7,084 nucleotides of DNA from an uncultured Eubacteriales bacterium (GCA_900546385.1 URCT01000119.1:1-7084); one strand, 5' to 3'. Numbered from the stretch's first letter, positions 1 to 6,416 are shown. Notes: generated by a model from the sequence alone, not told the origin. A program made the numbers and translations.

Positions 1-622
1 CCGTGATATCGCCGTTGGCAAGCACCGGGATTCCGACGCTTTGCTTGACGGCGCGGATGACGGCACGGTCAACCGGCGGCGCATACATCTGCTCACGCGT
101 GCGCCCGTGTATCGTCACGGCATCTGCCCCGGCCTTTTCGCACAGCTTTGCCACCTGCACGGCATTGATATGCTCCGCATCAAACCCGGCGCGGAATTTG
201 ACCGTGACCGGTATACCAAACGGTGCGGTCGCTTCTTTCACGGCTTTGACAATATCATACAGCTTCTCCGGTGTGCGCATCAACGCACTGCCGTCGCCGC
301 TTTTGACGATTTTCGGTGCCGGACAGCCGGCATTGATATCAATCCCGTCCGGCGCAAACGCAAGCGCAAGCCGCGCGGCCTCGGCCATGCAGGACGCGTC
401 ACTGCCGAAAATCTGCAAAAAGCACGGCCGCTCCGTTTCGGTGATAACGGCAAGCTCCGCCGTCTTTTTATCGTGATAGCACAGGGCACGTGACGAAACC
501 ATTTCGGTAACAACGCCCTCCGCGCCGTATTTTTTGCAAAGCGCACGAAACGGCACATCGGTCACACCGGCCATGGGTGCCAAAAATAATCCGTGCGGAA
601 ATTCCAATTGAGCAATTTTCAT
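1..622 (-). CDS. dusB: tRNA-dihydrouridine synthase DusB (C-terminus beyond window)
   Basis: FMN-dependent enzyme that reduces uridines in the tRNA D-loop to dihydrouridine with NADPH; cytosolic. The first 207 residues are visible; the family is usually about 320, so the helical tRNA-binding domain lies outside. Seen in order: start region MKIAQLEF, FMN-binding LAPMAGVTDVPFR at about 14-26, EMVSS at 40-44, LQIFGSD at 69-75, the DINAGCPAPKIV segment at 95-106 with the presumed catalytic Cys100, SGDGSALM at 108-115, TVKFRAG with the flavin-contacting Lys, TIHGRTR, and ANGDI just before the edge. All are Dus hallmarks, and the N-terminus fits the DusB/Dus1 branch of Firmicutes. The ATG at 622 has an AGGA motif about 9 bases upstream. 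It lies 34 bases after the U32 gene and is probably co-transcribed with it. No frameshift is seen. The family call is firm; the DusB subtype is likely. Confidence 0.95.
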   Translation of the reverse strand, partial: MKIAQLEFPHGLFLAPMAGVTDVPFRALCKKYGAEGVVTEMVSSRALCYHDKKTAELAVITETERPCFLQIFGSDASCMAEAARLALAFAPDGIDINAGCPAPKIVKSGDGSALMRTPEKLYDIVKAVKEATAPFGIPVTVKFRAGFDAEHINAVQVAKLCEKAGADAVTIHGRTREQMYAPPVDRAVIRAVKQSVGIPVLANGDIT

Positions 623-656
623 GTTTTATCATCCTATTTTGTATACCGGTATCGTT

Positions 657-2738
657 TTAATCCGGATTTTCATAAACGCAAACCGTATCACAGCCGGTTT
701 TGGCGATTTCTTCGGGCTTTTCCGCAAGGCCGAGCGAAACGCTGTTTAGGAGAATGTTGCGGCACGGATACGGCGCATCGCCAAGGCGATGGGCGGCGCG
801 GATCGGGAAATGCAGTCCGAGCCGGTCGGTGAGATGCGCGCAGATTTCGCCGTCGGCGGTTTTCCGACAGCCCTCGCACGCCCGTATGACGCACGATTCG
901 AGCACCATAAGCTCCAAGCGGCCGGCACCGATAAGAGCGGTTTTCACAAGCGGCGGCTTTCGCAAATCGCGCATTTGCGGCGGCGTCAGCTCAGGCGAAA
1001 GCGTGATATCGGTCATGCCGTTTTCGGCGAAAAATTGCAGCGTTTGCGAATTATACACGTTTAACGACGCGCCGCCGTATAACGCAAGTCCGCTCTGGCG
1101 GATGAGCGGCAGATCGCCGATGTTTTCCGCAACGGCATAGCGTGCGCCAAGCCGTGCGGCGGCACACAATGCATTTTTCGCCGCCGGTTCTTCGCAAGAA
1201 AAGACCACGCGCGGCATCCGCACACCGAAAAAGAGGTCTGCCTGCTTCAAAAGAGCCGCGGCACGTTCGGCTTCCGCTTTCCGCGTCGGCTCAAACAGCG
1301 TTAACGGCAGACAAATGCTCTCGATTTCGCTTGCGGAAGTTTCGGCAAGCAGCTTTTCTAAGCTCTCGAATGTGTTCGGAAACAGACGGCGCGGCCGTTT
1401 TTCGGTTCGGAGCGGCTGTTTTTCAACCGGCGGCAGGCTTGCCCGTTCCGGCAAAAACGACGGTTTGGTAAACGCAAGCAGCGTTTCTTCCAATGCCGCC
1501 ACCGCCGCCCGGCGTAAGGCATTCAACTGGGATTTTGCGAGAAATACGTCGTTTTGCAAATCGATTTGTATACCGGTGCACACAAACGGCGTACCGCCGA
1601 GTTTGGTAAGCGATGCGGCAAGCGTTTCTTCGGTCATCGGTGCGTTTTGAGCGGCCTGTGCCGCAAAATCGGCGGTCACGTGCGCACAAAGGCGGCAGTC
1701 GGAAGCGTCGGCAATGGTAATCTCCGGCATCTTCCCGGCACAAAAGACTGCCGACAATGTAACGGGACGCTTGCGTTCACACGCTGTGCCGCACGCGGCG
1801 GAGTCGGCGGCAAGCGCTTCGGTCTTCTGCTTATCGGCTTCTCGGCGAACGCCGTACATCGCGCGGTTATCTGCGCGATAGCGGCCGGTAAAATAGCCGT
1901 CGGTAAAGCCGTCGCGCGAAAAGAGAGCCTCCAAATATTCTCCGGCACTTGCCGGGCGGTTCTCGGTCACAAGCGTTTTCCAAACGCGCGTCGTACCGGC
2001 CACATAGGACGGCGGCTTGAGGCGGCCTTCGATTTTCAAAGAGGTAATGCCAAGTTCGGCAAGAAGCGGCACGTGTGCGGCAAGCGACAGATCCTTCAAG
2101 CTGAGCGGATAGGTATTTTTCGGCTTTTCGCCCGAAAGGCTGTACGGCAAACGGCAGGGTTGGGCGCAAAGACCGCGGTTGCCGCTGCGTTTGCCGATGA
2201 CGGAACTCATAAGGCACAAGCCCGAATGGCAGACGCATAACGCGCCGTGGACAAACACCTCGGTTTCCACGCCGAGTGTGCCGATTTTCCGGATCTCCTC
2301 ACAATCAAGCTCTCGGGCAAGCACAACCCGTTCAAACCCGGCTTCGGCAAGCATTTTCGCGCCCTCATAGCTGTGGCAGGCGCATTGGGTGCTGGCATGG
2401 AGCGTGATTTCGGGAATGGTCTTTTTTAAGGCACGGGCAAGCCCGAGGTCTTGGACGATGAAAGCGTCCGCGCCCATGCAGGCCGCGTCGTAGGCAAGCG
2501 AAACAGCATCGTCGATTTCGCGGTCGGACACAAGGGTGTTGAGCGTGATATTGGTTTTGACGCCGACAAGCTTGCACGTGCGTATCGCCGTCCGGGCGTC
2601 CTCCATCGTAAAATTTTTCGCTTTTTCGCGTGCGTTAAAAGCCGGCAGTCCGAAATAGATTTCGTCGGCACCGGCGTTTAAGGCGGCATACAGGGCTTCC
2701 GGCGATCCGGCCGGCGAAAGAACAAGCGGACGTGACAC
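657..2738 (-). CDS. U32 family protein, long type with DUF3656-like C-terminus (RlhA-like putative RNA hydroxylase; annotated as peptidase/collagenase)
   Basis: About 693 residues. The N-terminal U32 domain (about 5-280) begins VLSPAGSPEALYAALNAGAD. It contains the family signature at about 160-179, EVFVHGALCVCHSGLCLMSS, followed by NRGLCAQPCR. The cysteines at about 168, 175, 191 and 195 match the four that bind a 4Fe-4S cluster in RlhA, TrhP and UbiU-type proteins. LKDLS and SLKIEGRLK follow. The C-terminal 400 residues correspond to the DUF3656-type extension of the long U32 proteins. E. coli RlhA (similar length) hydroxylates a cytidine in 23S rRNA, while shorter TrhP acts on tRNA U34. 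Older annotation says protease, for which evidence is thin. Start choice: an upstream GTG at 2747 is in frame but overlaps the SD itself (AGGAG, 2751-2747). The GTG at 2738 sits 8 bases after that SD and is preferred. Position before dusB supports an RNA-modification role. Substrate is uncertain. Confidence 0.9.
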   Translation of the reverse strand: MSRPLVLSPAGSPEALYAALNAGADEIYFGLPAFNAREKAKNFTMEDARTAIRTCKLVGVKTNITLNTLVSDREIDDAVSLAYDAACMGADAFIVQDLGLARALKKTIPEITLHASTQCACHSYEGAKMLAEAGFERVVLARELDCEEIRKIGTLGVETEVFVHGALCVCHSGLCLMSSVIGKRSGNRGLCAQPCRLPYSLSGEKPKNTYPLSLKDLSLAAHVPLLAELGITSLKIEGRLKPPSYVAGTTRVWKTLVTENRPASAGEYLEALFSRDGFTDGYFTGRYRADNRAMYGVRREADKQKTEALAADSAACGTACERKRPVTLSAVFCAGKMPEITIADASDCRLCAHVTADFAAQAAQNAPMTEETLAASLTKLGGTPFVCTGIQIDLQNDVFLAKSQLNALRRAAVAALEETLLAFTKPSFLPERASLPPVEKQPLRTEKRPRRLFPNTFESLEKLLAETSASEIESICLPLTLFEPTRKAEAERAAALLKQADLFFGVRMPRVVFSCEEPAAKNALCAAARLGARYAVAENIGDLPLIRQSGLALYGGASLNVYNSQTLQFFAENGMTDITLSPELTPPQMRDLRKPPLVKTALIGAGRLELMVLESCVIRACEGCRKTADGEICAHLTDRLGLHFPIRAAHRLGDAPYPCRNILLNSVSLGLAEKPEEIAKTGCDTVCVYENPD

Positions 2739-2780
2739 GAACAGCACTCCTTTCCGAAAAACGGCAAACGGTTTGATAAA

Positions 2781-2810
2781 GCCGCCGTATCACAAGTCTG
2801 ACACGGCGGC
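2781..2810 (-). terminator. Hairpin between mreC and the U32 gene, possible weak or partial terminator
   Basis: GCCGCCGT (2781-2788) pairs perfectly with ACGGCGGC (2803-2810). After one A/C mismatch three more pairs follow, closing a 6-base loop. It starts 17 bases after the mreC stop. In the leftward RNA only TTTATC follows the stem, so the U-tract is poor. It may act as a partial terminator or an mRNA-stability or processing element that sets the U32 level relative to mreC. The rightward strand has a TTTTT a few bases after the stem, but no gene arrives from that side. Confidence 0.5.
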
Positions 2811-2827
2811 GAAGACTTTTTGGGCAT

Positions 2828-3760
2828 TTATCCGGCTGTTTCCGGTGTTTCCGGTGTCTCCGGCATTTCCGGCACGGCGGAATCCTCGGGCGGCACGGTG
2901 GCCGGCTCTTGCGTGACCGAGCGGTCAAACGCGGTGATCACCATCACAAGATCGGTATCATACACGCCGCCGGACGGCTTGACCACAGCGTTCACCGTGT
3001 GGTTTAAGGCATTCGGCACAAGCTCGGTGATACTGCCGACATACAGCCCGGGCGGATAGGTATCCCCAAGGCCGGAGGTTCGCAGAATATCGCCGACCAA
3101 AACATCCGAGCTTTCCAATAAATCCGCGGCCTCGCAAAGCCCTTTGCGGTCAAGCGAAAGGCTGCCCGAAACAAGCACCGGCTCACCGGTACGCTCGTTT
3201 TTCACGCCGATGGTGACGTCATAGGAGGTGATCGCTTTGCCGCGTGCATACGTCGGCCCCACCTCGGTGAGAACGCCCAAAAGGGTGTTGTCCTCCGCCA
3301 TAACCGGCATGTCCTTTTGAAGGCCGTGGATACTGCCCTTATCGATGGTAAATTCCGATGTATAGTTGGAAGCGGCGCGCCCGATAACGGCGGCGCTGAC
3401 AAGGCTTATATCGGTTCTTTCGCGTTTAAGCTCGAGAAACCGATACAGCATCTCGTTTTCTTTTTTGGTCGGTTCCAGTTCAGAGACCTCGCGTTCCAAG
3501 GCGGTGATTTCCTTTTTTAGTGCTTCGTTTTCGGCACGAAGCGTGTCGATGGAACGAAAATAGGCAGTCTTTTCCTGCAAAGCTTCGTTGATTCCCGTTC
3601 CGAGCTTTTGAAGAGGAGTCACCACCGCACCCAAAGCACCTGCAGCAAGGCTTGCCACACCCGACCGTTCAGCCGAAAAGGCAAGTGCCGAACACAGGCA
3701 CGCCGCGGCAAGGCACACAACAAAAAACCGGGATCGCTTTTTCTGATAGGTTGCTTTCAT
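2828..3760 (-). CDS. mreC: Rod shape-determining protein MreC
   Basis: 310 residues, normal for the family. MreC is a bitopic membrane protein of the elongasome that links cytoplasmic MreB and MreD to PBP2 and directs side-wall peptidoglycan synthesis. Seen: a basic cytoplasmic tip (KKRSR, 7-11), one hydrophobic membrane segment (about 12-30), a helix and coiled coil (about 60-112, with LRAENEALKKEI), and the extracytoplasmic beta domain (about 115-280) with FTIDKGSIHGLQKDMPV at 137-153 and GDILRTSGLGDTYPPGLYVG at 223-242, both typical MreC segments. The tail (284-310) is acidic and proline-rich and ends in a PE(M/T) repeat. The ATG at 3760 follows a GGAG with 5 bases between. It starts 33 bases after proB. 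Neither mreB nor mreD is adjacent in the window, an uncommon setting; the mreD position is taken by the U32 gene. Confidence 0.95.
   Translation of the reverse strand: MKATYQKKRSRFFVVCLAAACLCSALAFSAERSGVASLAAGALGAVVTPLQKLGTGINEALQEKTAYFRSIDTLRAENEALKKEITALEREVSELEPTKKENEMLYRFLELKRERTDISLVSAAVIGRAASNYTSEFTIDKGSIHGLQKDMPVMAEDNTLLGVLTEVGPTYARGKAITSYDVTIGVKNERTGEPVLVSGSLSLDRKGLCEAADLLESSDVLVGDILRTSGLGDTYPPGLYVGSITELVPNALNHTVNAVVKPSGGVYDTDLVMVITAFDRSVTQEPATVPPEDSAVPEMPETPETPETAG
2837..2872. repeat. Four 9-bp tandem repeats coding the mreC tail
   Basis: Units of TGTTTCCGG (two exact copies, 2837-2854), then TGTCTCCGG and CATTTCCGG. Read on the minus strand they encode PEM-PET-PET-PET at the extreme C-terminus of MreC, outside the folded beta domain. 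Units are a multiple of three, so copy-number changes would keep the frame. Confidence 0.85.
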
Positions 3761-3793
3761 CGTTTCTCCGTTTCTTCGAACAACAGCGTTCTT

Positions 3794-4585
3794 CTACGCC
3801 TTCTCGACTGCAAACGTCGTGCCGCACGGTTTGCCATCCATAATATCATATAGGATTTCGGGATTGGCACCGTTGACGATCATCGACGGAATTCCGGCAT
3901 TCGACGCGATGATGGCGGCCTCGATTTTCGCTTTCATGCCGCCCGTGCCGCGTTCGGTTCCGGCACCGCCTGCCATTTTCATAATCGCGTCGTCAAACTT
4001 TTCCACACGTGCAATCAGCTTTGCGTTCGGATTGGTGCGAGGATTGGCATCATACAAGCCGTCCACATCCGACATATTGATGAGCAAATCCGCCTTGGCG
4101 ATTTCGGAAACATATGCGGCAAGCAGGTCGTTTCCGCCGAATTCGAGTCCTTCATACGACACGCTGTCGTTTTCGTTGACGATCGGGATACAGCCTTTTT
4201 CGAGAAGCACACGGAACGTTCCTTCGGCGTTCTTGCGCATGATTTCATTTTCAACGGTAAAGCGCGTGATCAAAATCTGTGCGACCTTATGCCCGAACGA
4301 AGCAAAACGCGCTTCATACATATTCATAAGCTCACACTGTCCGACGGCGGCAGCCGCCTGCCGTTCTTCGATCGAATCGGGTCGGCGCAAAAAGCCGATT
4401 TTGGCAAGTCCCGCACTCACCGCGCCACTGCTGACCAAAATCATTTGATGGCCGGAATTCTGCAAATCGCATAACGTTTTGACAAGCGAATCGATGCGCC
4501 GCAGATTCAACATTCCGGACGGATAGGTTAACGTCGAAGACCCGACCTTTACAACGATTACTTTGGCGTCCTTGATTTGTTTCAT
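3794..4585 (-). CDS. proB: Glutamate 5-kinase ProB, short form
   Basis: Phosphorylates L-glutamate to gamma-glutamyl phosphate, the first and normally proline-inhibited step of proline synthesis; cytosolic. 263 residues from this start form a complete amino-acid-kinase domain without the C-terminal PUA domain of the roughly 367-residue forms. Motifs: VVKVGSSTLT (11-20, ATP site), LVSSGAVSAG (50-59), CIPIVNENDSV (132-142, glutamate site), FGGNDLLAA (149-157), NMSDVDGLYDANP (170-182) and GTGGMKAKIEAA (213-224). Start choice: ATG at 4585 gives the usual short N-terminus but has no SD. GTG at 4621 and TTG at 4612 are in frame near AAAGGAAAGG (4631-4622) and would add 12 or 9 residues, so the start is unsettled. 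The gene heads the proB-mreC-U32-dusB string. ProA, the next pathway enzyme, is not adjacent on the downstream side. Confidence 0.95.
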   Translation of the reverse strand: MKQIKDAKVIVVKVGSSTLTYPSGMLNLRRIDSLVKTLCDLQNSGHQMILVSSGAVSAGLAKIGFLRRPDSIEERQAAAAVGQCELMNMYEARFASFGHKVAQILITRFTVENEIMRKNAEGTFRVLLEKGCIPIVNENDSVSYEGLEFGGNDLLAAYVSEIAKADLLINMSDVDGLYDANPRTNPNAKLIARVEKFDDAIMKMAGGAGTERGTGGMKAKIEAAIIASNAGIPSMIVNGANPEILYDIMDGKPCGTTFAVEKA

Positions 4586-4685
4586 AAGTATATTTAACCA
4601 TTTTTGCGGCAAGTACCGCACCTTTCCTTTGCATAGAGAAACACTGTCGGCAAAACCGGAAAAATGCCGAATCCATTCCTTGTAT

Positions 4686-4714
4686 ATTATATACGATTAT
4701 GCGCGCAAATGCAA
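4686..4714 (-). promoter_or_regulatory. Sigma-A promoter for proB and the genes after it
   Basis: Minus strand: -35 TTGCAT (4714-4709), exactly 17 bases, then consensus -10 TATAAT (4691-4686). Transcription would start near 4679, giving a leader of about 95 bases before the ATG at 4585. The leader contains a CGGCA/TGCCG hairpin and a small GCGG/CCGC hairpin (4617-4604) lying between the AAAGGAAAGG and the ATG. No T-box or known riboswitch pattern was recognised in it. Confidence 0.85.
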
Positions 4715-4743
4715 GTGTTTTCTTGCGAAAAAGTGCTTTGGCG

Positions 4744-4786
4744 AAAAAAAAGCCGCACACACGGACAAAAAAGTCGTGTGCACGGC
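4744..4786 (-). terminator. Strong intrinsic terminator, leftward, with no protein gene in front of it
   Basis: In the leftward RNA, GCCGUGCACACG pairs with CGUGUGUGCGGC (12 contiguous pairs including two G-U). Two further pairs follow past a single bulged C, around a U6 loop, and the stem is directly followed by eight U. On the opposite strand the two G-U pairs become A/C mismatches and there is no T-run, so the signal is specific to leftward transcription. It lies 30 bases upstream of the proB promoter and therefore cannot end any of the annotated protein genes. Confidence 0.85.
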
Positions 4787-4864
4787 GAATGTTCATTTGC
4801 CGTCGCCCCGTTTCAGCTTCGAACTTCCACGCCATCTGGCACTTTCCCTCCTTTACTTCCCTTT
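4744..4864 (-). ncRNA. Candidate small RNA of about 120 nt, unidentified
   Basis: Defined by the terminator at 4744-4786 and a possible start near 4864, downstream of an extended -10 box. The first half is purine-rich and contains AAAGGAGG (4854-4847), a perfect anti-SD complement. Then come a GCCA/TGGC near-palindrome (4840-4831) and a hairpin CGGC...GCCG with a GAAC loop, ending at the terminator. The only SD-linked reading frames are a 9-codon one from GTG 4842 (MPDGVEVRS) and one from ATG 4835 that reads through the terminator and into proB, so neither looks like a real gene. It does not match SRP RNA (no GGAAG-type loop with GCAGCC), tmRNA, or the riboswitch classes I know. It could be a free sRNA, a leader-peptide transcript, or an attenuated leader. 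The 5' end is inferred. Confidence 0.5.
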
Positions 4865-4870
4865 AGCCGT

Positions 4871-4879
4871 ATGATAACA
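4871..4879 (-). promoter_or_regulatory. Extended -10 element, possible promoter of the small RNA
   Basis: Minus strand TGT followed by TATCAT, fitting the TGn-TATAAT extended -10 pattern at the right distance to start the RNA ending at 4744. No TTGACA-like box is seen at 16-18 bases upstream, so the assignment is weak. Confidence 0.4.
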
Positions 4880-4963
4880 CGCTTTTTTGCAAAGAGAGCT
4901 TCCGCACAAAGCGGCGGCAAAAGAACTATTTTTATAATATTTCCGGACATTCACCGTGTGTCC

Positions 4964-4992
4964 TGTTTATCGGACTCACAATGTGCTATAGT
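4964..4992 (+). promoter_or_regulatory. Promoter of the SWIM-domain gene, extended -10
   Basis: TGC followed by TATAGT (4987-4992) is an extended -10. The best -35 at 17 bases is TGTTTA (4964-4969), a poor match. An inverted repeat GGACA...TGTCC (4945-4963) overlaps the upstream flank and could bind a regulator. A second TATAAT at 4933-4938 has no partner -35. The leader to the ATG at 5031 is about 32 bases. Confidence 0.6.
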
Positions 4993-5030
4993 ATATACGT
5001 AATCAACGAAAACTCGGAGGGATTCTGCGC

Positions 5031-5855
5031 ATGAAAAGAAACTTTATCGGCTTTATGTCTTCGCGCCGTGCCGACAAACAAGAGGATATAAATGCAAATC
5101 AAAACAGCGTGTCGGACGCCGCGCCCAAAAAATCCGTAGTAAGCGTGTACTTTCCGGAGCGGCATACGACTTTATCGTATTACAATGACCGTTTTGATTT
5201 ACATAAAGGAGATCTTGTGTATGTGGACGGTGCTTTAGAAGGCTTACAAGGCCGGGTCACTGCCGTAAGCTATACCTTCAAAATCAAGCTTTCGAAATAT
5301 AAGAAGGTCGTCGCCGTTGCAGATCGGAATGCGGCAGGCACCTATTATTTTGCCGGTTCGCACCTTCTGACCTTCGACCGCGAAGCACTTCCGCTTGAAA
5401 AAGCGCGGACATGGTTTCAGGCTCCGGTGCCGGAAGAAGAGTATGCCGTCGGCGAAGAAAGCGAAGCGTTTCCGTTGGATGCTTTTGAACAGATGGGCTT
5501 TTCTTACGAAATAGCCGAACGCGGCAAGAATTATTATACAGAAAACAGAGTTTGCTATCTTACCGTCGACGGCACACAAGGAAAAGCCATCGTAAGCGGC
5601 CATGAATACTATACGGTCGAATTCACGTATAAAAGCGGTAAAATCTCCGATCTTGTCTGTTCTTGCTTTTGCAACTATCCGTGCAAGCATGAATTTGCGT
5701 GTATCCTGCAGCTGAAGGAATGTCTTGACATTCTTGCAGAAAACTATACTGACAAAGCCGGCGATTATTTTGCGGCTATCAGCAAAGACGCTTGGCTTGA
5801 CATGGTATTCAACGGTCAGCAAACGGGAAAAATCCGTCTTTATGACAAACCATAG
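5031..5855 (+). CDS. SWIM zinc-finger domain protein
   Basis: 274 residues with no signal peptide or membrane segment, so probably cytosolic. The C-terminal part has a SWIM motif, C-x-C-x5-C-x-H with Cys210, Cys212, Cys218 and His220 (VCSCFCNYPCKH), preceded by the usual strand pattern (EYYTVEFTYKSGKISD) and followed by a helix (EFACILQLKECLDILAEN). SWIM domains bind zinc and mediate DNA or protein contacts; in Firmicutes they often sit at the front of SNF2 helicases. Here the domain is alone, with only about 45 residues after it, so this is either a free-standing relative or the front part of a split helicase. Residues 36-98 (VSVYFPER, KGDLVYVDG, GRVTAVS) form a small beta-rich module that recalls the PriA N-terminal DNA-binding fold; that resemblance is a guess from pattern. 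Residues 10-35 are polar and likely disordered. SD GGAGG lies 11 bases before the ATG. The gene is more A/T-rich than the minus-strand genes. The exact function is unknown. Confidence 0.85.
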   Translation: MKRNFIGFMSSRRADKQEDINANQNSVSDAAPKKSVVSVYFPERHTTLSYYNDRFDLHKGDLVYVDGALEGLQGRVTAVSYTFKIKLSKYKKVVAVADRNAAGTYYFAGSHLLTFDREALPLEKARTWFQAPVPEEEYAVGEESEAFPLDAFEQMGFSYEIAERGKNYYTENRVCYLTVDGTQGKAIVSGHEYYTVEFTYKSGKISDLVCSCFCNYPCKHEFACILQLKECLDILAENYTDKAGDYFAAISKDAWLDMVFNGQQTGKIRLYDKP

Positions 5856-5924
5856 AAACCGTCCGCAGCCCTGATATTTAGCGAAAATATTTTTGCCAAA
5901 CAACCGTTTTTTGCAAAAAAGCCC

Positions 5925-5953
5925 TTGACAAAACCACCCGGTTATGGTATAAT
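5925..5953 (+). promoter_or_regulatory. Perfect sigma-A promoter for tRNA-Pro(GGG)
   Basis: Consensus TTGACA (5925-5930), a 17-base spacer, consensus TATAAT (5948-5953), plus a TGG extension just before the -10. A-rich and T-rich tracts at 5881-5920, including the 14-bp palindrome TTTTTTGCAAAAAA (5907-5920), may serve as an UP element. No clear terminator for the SWIM gene is seen between 5856 and this promoter. The predicted start is near 5960, about 17 bases before the mature tRNA. Confidence 0.93.
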
Positions 5954-5976
5954 CTCTCATGTTGCAGAAAAGCAAT

Positions 5977-6053
5977 CTGGGTGTGGCGCAGTTTGGTAGC
6001 GCGCTACCTTGGGGTGGTAGAGGCCGTGGGTTCAAATCCCGCCACTCAGACCA
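5977..6053 (+). tRNA. tRNA-Pro (anticodon GGG)
   Basis: 77 bases with encoded CCA. Acceptor CTGGGTG pairs with CACTCAG (one G-T); discriminator A. The D arm is GCGC/GCGC around AGTTTGGTA. The anticodon stem CTACC/GGTAG closes the loop TTGGGGT, placing GGG at 34-36. The T arm is GTGGG/CCCGC with loop TTCAAAT. It carries the proline identity bases G35, G36 and A73. It reads codon CCC, and CCU by wobble. It has its own promoter and terminator and so is a single-gene unit. Confidence 0.96.
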
Positions 6054-6054
6054 A

Positions 6055-6090
6055 AAGAAGCCGAAAGCGAACTGTTTCGGCTTCTTTTTT
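6055..6090 (+). terminator. Intrinsic terminator of tRNA-Pro(GGG)
   Basis: A perfect 12-bp stem, AAGAAGCCGAAA (6055-6066) with TTTCGGCTTCTT (6075-6086), encloses an 8-base loop and runs into six T (6085-6090). It begins two bases after the CCA. Confidence 0.95.
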
Positions 6091-6387
6091 GCGTTTTCCA
6101 GGCATAATCGGATGCTTTAGGCAAAATCATGCCTTGGATCTGATCTTTTCTGTACAACAGAGGAAAGGAGTCGGTCGAACGCTCATCGGTTCCGTCTGAA
6201 AGTGTGAAGTCTCTGAAAAAGTAGCGCCATAAAGCCAACCCTTTCGAATTTTCTATTCATTCACGCTTCGCGTGCCCCCTTCCCTCCTTCGCCATTTTCA
6301 CGTCCTTTTAAGCAGGCACAAAAAAACAACGTATTTTTTGTCCATCCGTGCCAACTGCACCAACGCAGAAAAAGAAGCCAAAAAATC
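6091..6387. other. 297-base stretch without a confident gene; low-confidence short minus-strand reading frames
   Basis: No known RNA or protein family was recognised. Seen: an inverted repeat CCAGGCAT/ATGCC-TGG (6098-6137) and a CACGC/GCGTG hairpin (6263-6274). On the minus strand a small frame begins ATG 6295 after AAAAGGA (MAKEGRGHAKRE). Its stop overlaps the ATG of a 25-codon frame (6260-6183, MNRKFERVGF...). That stop overlaps the ATG of a 19-codon frame (MSVRPTPF...), whose stop in turn overlaps another ATG. A different frame, LWRYFFRDFTLSDGT... (from about 6238), runs leftward through the tRNA terminator into the antisense of the tRNA, so it cannot be a normal gene. Its composition is protein-like, so a gene remnant or dispersed repeat is possible. 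Confidence 0.3.
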
Positions 6388-6416
6388 TTGACTTTTGGAA
6401 ACAAACATGGTATAAT
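6388..6416 (+). promoter_or_regulatory. Near-perfect sigma-A promoter for the second tRNA-Pro unit
   Basis: TTGACT (6388-6393), a 17-base spacer, consensus TATAAT (6411-6416), with TGG just before the -10. The predicted start is near 6423. It is the only good promoter seen upstream of the complete tRNA-Pro(UGG) at 6682, which would make a leader of about 260 bases containing a hairpin and a broken tRNA. Confidence 0.9.

Noticed and set aside
1554..2240. 228-codon plus-strand open frame opposite the U32 gene
   Set aside because: It lies wholly inside the well-supported U32 coding sequence, has no SD or family motif, and arises from GC-rich antisense codons.
2739..2747. GTG at 2747 as start of the U32 gene
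   Set aside because: It overlaps the AGGAG SD. The GTG at 2738 has proper spacing.
4332..4835. 167-codon minus-strand frame starting near the AAAGGAGG
   Set aside because: It reads through the U8 terminator and the proB promoter and overlaps proB in another frame. The SD is noted with the candidate RNA instead.
4744..4864. SRP RNA, 6S RNA, T-box or known riboswitch
   Set aside because: None of the signature loops or conserved boxes of these classes is present; left as unidentified.
5244..6035. 263-codon minus-strand open frame opposite the SWIM gene
   Set aside because: It runs from inside the tRNA-Pro antisense through the perfect tRNA promoter and then opposite the SWIM gene; it is a shadow.
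6312..6352. AT-rich inverted repeat ACAAAAAA/TTTTTTGT inside GGCAC/GTGCC as a terminator
   Set aside because: The stem is nearly all A-T, with no T-run after it and no gene leading into it.
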